Position numbers and translations under genes: made by a program. A DNA stretch of 64,000 nucleotides from Agriotes lineatus (taxonomy: Eukaryota > Arthropoda > Insecta > Coleoptera > Elateridae), in contig CALNHX010002954.1 in NCBI GenBank assembly GCA_940337035.1, positions 62,001 through 126,000 on the forward strand, written 5' to 3'. The notes beneath the pieces are model-generated. The model was not told the DNA's origin, did no database searches, and was given only the letters and a program-made list of their open reading frames with translations. Numbering within the stretch: position 1 is the first letter of the stretch; each line of letters starts with the position of its first letter. Below, one piece after another: positions 60,336 to 64,000 of this stretch.

Positions 60336-61435
60336 TCATAAATTTCTTGCACTGATTTACTAAATAATAAACACTTACCCCTCCACAACTACAGACATTT
60401 CTAATAAGCAATAATTCACTAAATTAAATTTAAATATAATCCTTAAATATACGAAAAATTACCTTATTTGGTTTAACTCAAAATTACTAGTTTAACTATA
60501 TAAATATCAAGATCTCGAAAGGCGCCAATAAAGTGAAATTGACAGCTGATACTAGTAACCCTAACAGTAAGTTGGTAGCAGCGCTGAACTATAAGCACGC
60601 GCGAAACACTGATCATAACAAAAATTGAGTAACACTGGAATGTAGACAACCCAAAAGACGCATAAGCACGATGATACGGGTCAACCAAAAATTGGAAATC
60701 TATTTAAAATCAAGCTCTCTTTTTTTGAATTCGGCGCCATCGCTAAACCCCACCCCGTTTTTATAATTGGTCGGCACGGTGTGCTTATTAACGGCTGCTG
60801 CTTAAAATCACTGCTGAGTGGAAGGTCAAGTTTGCAGGAACAAAAGACCTACTCAGCCCATTTCCCGTACCGGCGGACTACCAATAGGGACCCGCAACAC
60901 TCGCCGGTGCATTGGGTTGCAGCTCGACTAACGAAACCAGACACCGTTCCAGAAAAACATGCTAATTTTAAATAATGTGCAACTCAAGAGTTATTTTTAA
61001 TTAATCATTGTAACTAGCTAAAAACATTTATTTTGGTAATTATCTGGTGTTTTACCTAATCGAATATATGTGAACGGATTGCTCCAATTTGAGTTTAACC
61101 CGAGGGGTAAATCTTTGATGCCCTTAGTAAGGGGGTGAAACGTCACATCTCTATACGTAAATTTACATTAATTTATGTATTTTTTTTCTTTTGTCGGTAT
61201 ATCAAGAACGGAAAGGAATTAACCTAAAGTGAATATAATTTTTTTGTATAAAATCACTTCTAGAACATATGGTGTAAGTTTGTCGGTTACCTCAGGGAAC
61301 ACCCTGTATATCTCTTTTATGTTTCAATGCTTTTTGTATTGTAACGCAGGCTTCTTAAATAAATAAAAATTAGTATTGAAATATACACGTTTTATATTTA
61401 TTACAAATCACTCACAAAGTCGCATACGACACATT
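60336..61435. other. MULE upstream region and terminal-repeat-like end
   Basis: No ORF. The inverse copy of the 47985-48050 terminal-repeat-like sequence lies at 60720-60786, ending CGGCACGGTGTGC. Near 61290, AACACCCTGTATATC is a common insect mariner-type end sequence without a defined partner. Confidence 0.4.
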
Positions 61436-61713
61436 TTATGATGCGGCCCTCACAACCTTCAAATTTTTTACAGTGGCCCTTGGGCCCCTTGAAGTTGGAC
61501 AGCCCTGCTGTACGGGACGTTCTGCAGTAGCTTTAGGAAAATTAATTTTTTCTGACAAATGATGCACATTGCTGAACACTTTCTTATTAGGTATTCTTCG
61601 ATCAGGAAACCTCCGCTGATATTCCCGCACTGACGCTCTTGCATTTCCGTCACAGTATCCGTAAATAAAGTGAATATCGGCATATTCTTAATTTGAAAAC
61701 GTAGCCAGAGCAA
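61436..61713 (-). pseudogene. DUF4817-like transposase HTH relic next to a hAT-type end
   Basis: On the minus strand a frame reads YADIHFIYGYCDGNARASV then REYQRRFPDRRIPNKKVFSN and ends ATAERP. It matches the helix-turn-helix domain found at the N-terminus of many insect mariner-type transposases (DUF4817, from memory). It is cut off at about 61507 by CAGGGCTGTCCAACTTCAAG, a hAT-type terminal sequence reading outwards to about 61436. No catalytic domain remains. Confidence 0.6.
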
Positions 61714-62590
61714 ATTAATCTTAAAATAACGTCAAAGAATAAACAATGCCACCATAACAATATGACAAAACAATTACATGGCCTACCAGATTTATTTACT
61801 ATTTAATTTAATATTGCCCATAACTACAACATGACAAAAGAATTACCTACATGGCCAACAGATTGATTTACTGTTAAATTTAATATTGATCATAACTCCT
61901 TAACTATTGAGTTTTGGACAAAAGTGTATTAGGAACTTTCGAATTAAAATTGTCCAAGAAATACGCTCTTAAGATATGGGCATCGAGTCACGGGATACCC
62001 TGTATATAGCTTAAACTTGAGAATGTTTGTTTGACTTGACATTTACACAGTAAATATCAAATAATCTTCAAAATCAGTTTGACATTTTACATTAATGATC
62101 CAAAATTATCTGTAACCTATTTCCAAAAAGTGAATTTCTAATTTATAAACGCCAAAAGTTATCAAGTACTTGATTCAACAATGTAATTTCAAATTTAAAT
62201 GAAATACTTATTTTCTAAACACAATTATTGTAAATCTAAACACAGTCCTGAATAATTGTATATTAAATAAATTTTTAATATATAAAACGCACTTTTAAAT
62301 ATATTTTGAAAACGATCACTCCCCTTAATGTCTTTCCAAAAGTACCTGAACTGTGACTGGTCCATTTTGGATCTGCCTACATGTACCTACAGCTCCCTGG
62401 TTGATTCTACCACCAAAACCTCGTTGTTGACTTCCTCAATGTATTTCTATTTTTCAAATAGAAAAACCAATTCGTTGGCATAAGACACAATCAATCACGC
62501 ACTGAAGCTATATTAAAATTGGCCAAAAGTATGGGAGTGGTGTTTTGTTAGCAGTGCGCAATAAGTCAGTATAACTCTGTCCTGGTTCCT
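61714..62590. other. AT-rich intergenic, no gene
   Basis: No ORF. Short tracts near 61760 and 61840 (TATGACAAAACAATTAC / CATGACAAAAGAATTAC) are a local direct repeat of about 80 bp. Confidence 0.4.
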
Positions 62591-64000
62591 AATTTTAATT
62601 CAAAGACTGAAGATTTATGGGTGAAATTGGAAGTTTTACAAGGTAATGCAAGGTCTTTGCGGTATTTATGTGCAGTCTATATCCCACCATCGGTTGGGAT
62701 TGCTACATACGCTACTTTTTTTGACAAAATTAGAGACAATTATTTGCAAGGTCAGACGGGTAATTTTTTAATATTTGGCAATTTTAATCTCAGTGAAATT
62801 GAATAGATAGTAAATGAGGACATTATGGAAATGAATTACACTAATGCAACAACGGCTTCTAGTTATCTTTTGGTGGACACCATGGCATATTGTGGGTTGA
62901 GTCAATATAATTCCATATTTAATGAAAATAGTAAAATTATCTGATTTGTTAGTGGGCACACAATCTTGTTCTCAGACTCTAACGAATGTGGACAAATTTC
63001 ATCCGCCTTTGGAGTGTGAGGTTAATATTCAGGCCCAAATCTCACTAGAATCATTAGATTATAAATGTTATTCTTTTAAAACAGCAAACTATGAAAACAT
63101 AACACAAGAATTGTTGTATATTGACTGGTCCCTTGCGCTCAATGCTCTAGAGGTGGATGAAACTGTTCATAATATTATACGTTTGAATGTTCCTCAATGT
63201 AAAAAATTAAAACGAGTAGAATATCCTGCATGGTTTTCGAAAGAATAAATTTTACTCATTCGTTCTAAACATAAATTTCGAAAACGTTTTAAACAACATG
63301 GGAACGTGTCAGACTATCAACAATTTTCAGGTTTACGTAAAGAAATTAAAAAAGCTATATTCGAAAAACCGAGGAAAACATAAAATTTGAAACAAAAAAG
63401 TTCTGGTCGTATGTAAAGTTAAATCAATCTAATCAAGGAATTCCAGCTGTTATGTAGTATGGCCAATCTGTCGCATCGGACCCTCAAACTATTTGTAATT
63501 TTTTCAGTGATTATCTTGCCTCAGTTTATGAACCAGCTGGGAAACATACCATATCTGTTAACCCTACAAGTCTAATGTTTGGAGATGGTTTACACTTATT
63601 ACAATTTAGTCAAAATGACGTTTTATCATTTCTTGAAACGGTTGACGTTAAAAAATCGTGTGGACCGGATGGTATAAGTCCACTGATTATAAGAACTTGT
63701 GCCCACGTGTTAGCTTATCCTTTAAGTTTAATATTCAATAAATCTTTAAGATCAGGTATCTTTTCCAGCCGCTGGAAACTTGCTTATGTAACCCCAGTGT
63801 ATAAATCTGGAGTGAAATCTGAAGTGAGTAATTACAGACCCATTTCAAAACATTCAATATTTAGCAAATGTTTTGAGGGGCTAGTAAATAAACAGTTACT
63901 TGAGCATATTAATCTAGTAATATCCGAACATCAGCACGGATTCTTGCCTGGTAGATCTACAACGACAAATCTACTCAGCTTTGTTCACTATCTTACAGAT
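62591..64000 (+). pseudogene. Degenerate LINE (jockey/CR1-like), continuing beyond the window
   Basis: Plus-strand pieces carry endonuclease strands (YLCAVYIPPSVG, NFLIFGNFNLSEIE), a linker (PQCKKLKRVEYPAWFSKE) and, from about 63410, reverse transcriptase entry motifs: CNFFSDYLASVYEP, VDVKKSCGPDGISPLIIRTC, WKLAYVTPVYKSG, VSNYRPISKHSIFSKCFE and ISEHQHGFLPGRSTTTNLL. Several stops occur in the first part, but the RT stretch is open at the window edge. The catalytic YADD lies outside. Confidence 0.85.

Overview
The window is from an insect nuclear genome, probably a beetle. The evidence is C2H2 zinc-finger genes with GT-AG introns of 50-100 bp, AT-rich intergenic DNA, and a dense mix of jockey/CR1-like and RTE-like LINEs, hAT, mariner, Mutator-like and MITE elements and LTR elements. 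No sequence search was possible, so the species is not identified.

Bases 1 to about 17,400 hold one integrated adintovirus (Maverick/Polinton class 'MELD' DNA virus). In order it has: two unrecognised left genes, the second probably spliced; a protein-primed DNA polymerase B with zinc fingers supplied by short 5' exons; on the minus strand a retroviral-type integrase with chromodomain, a small 'MPIDKFG' protein, a probable coiled-coil protein and an FtsK/HerA packaging ATPase; on the plus strand a phospholipase A2/basic core protein, an adenain-like protease, a penton-like protein, a 51-codon ORF, the hexon-like major capsid protein and an uncharacterised protein. The right 4 kb is an accessory block: a PPP1R15/GADD34-like protein, two unknown proteins, a second MPIDKFG paralogue, a divergent pair of paralogues, a BIR (IAP-type) protein, a membrane protein, a tRNA-like/hairpin pol III unit and a TGACCTTG repeat array with a TATA box. 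Polymerase, integrase, ATPase and capsid genes each carry a stop or frameshift, so this copy is a defective endogenous element. Many accessory ORFs are open. The left terminus lies outside the window and the right terminus could not be fixed.

From 17.4 to 64 kb the DNA is a mosaic of repeats around two host-type genes. The genes are paralogous C2H2 zinc-finger genes in opposite orientation, at 22.7-23.8 kb (plus) and 45.6-47.1 kb (minus, one 58-bp intron). Elements with clear boundaries are a 494-bp solo LTR, two hAT-like elements with 8-bp duplications, a small LTR element (TRIM) inside a LINE, two palindromic MITEs, a 5-kb non-autonomous LTR element with about 1.45-kb LTRs nested in an older element with about 300-bp inverted arms, and a MITE inside the 5' coding part of a multi-exon Mutator-like transposase gene. 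A degraded RTE-like LINE fills 40-44 kb, and the window ends inside another LINE.

The most interesting observations are in the adintovirus: the PPP1R15-like ORF, a protease ORF without a usable ATG that overlaps the upstream gene at a canonical -1 slippery heptamer, TAATG stop-start overlaps linking penton, small ORF and hexon, and the tRNA-like plus hairpin plus T6 unit.
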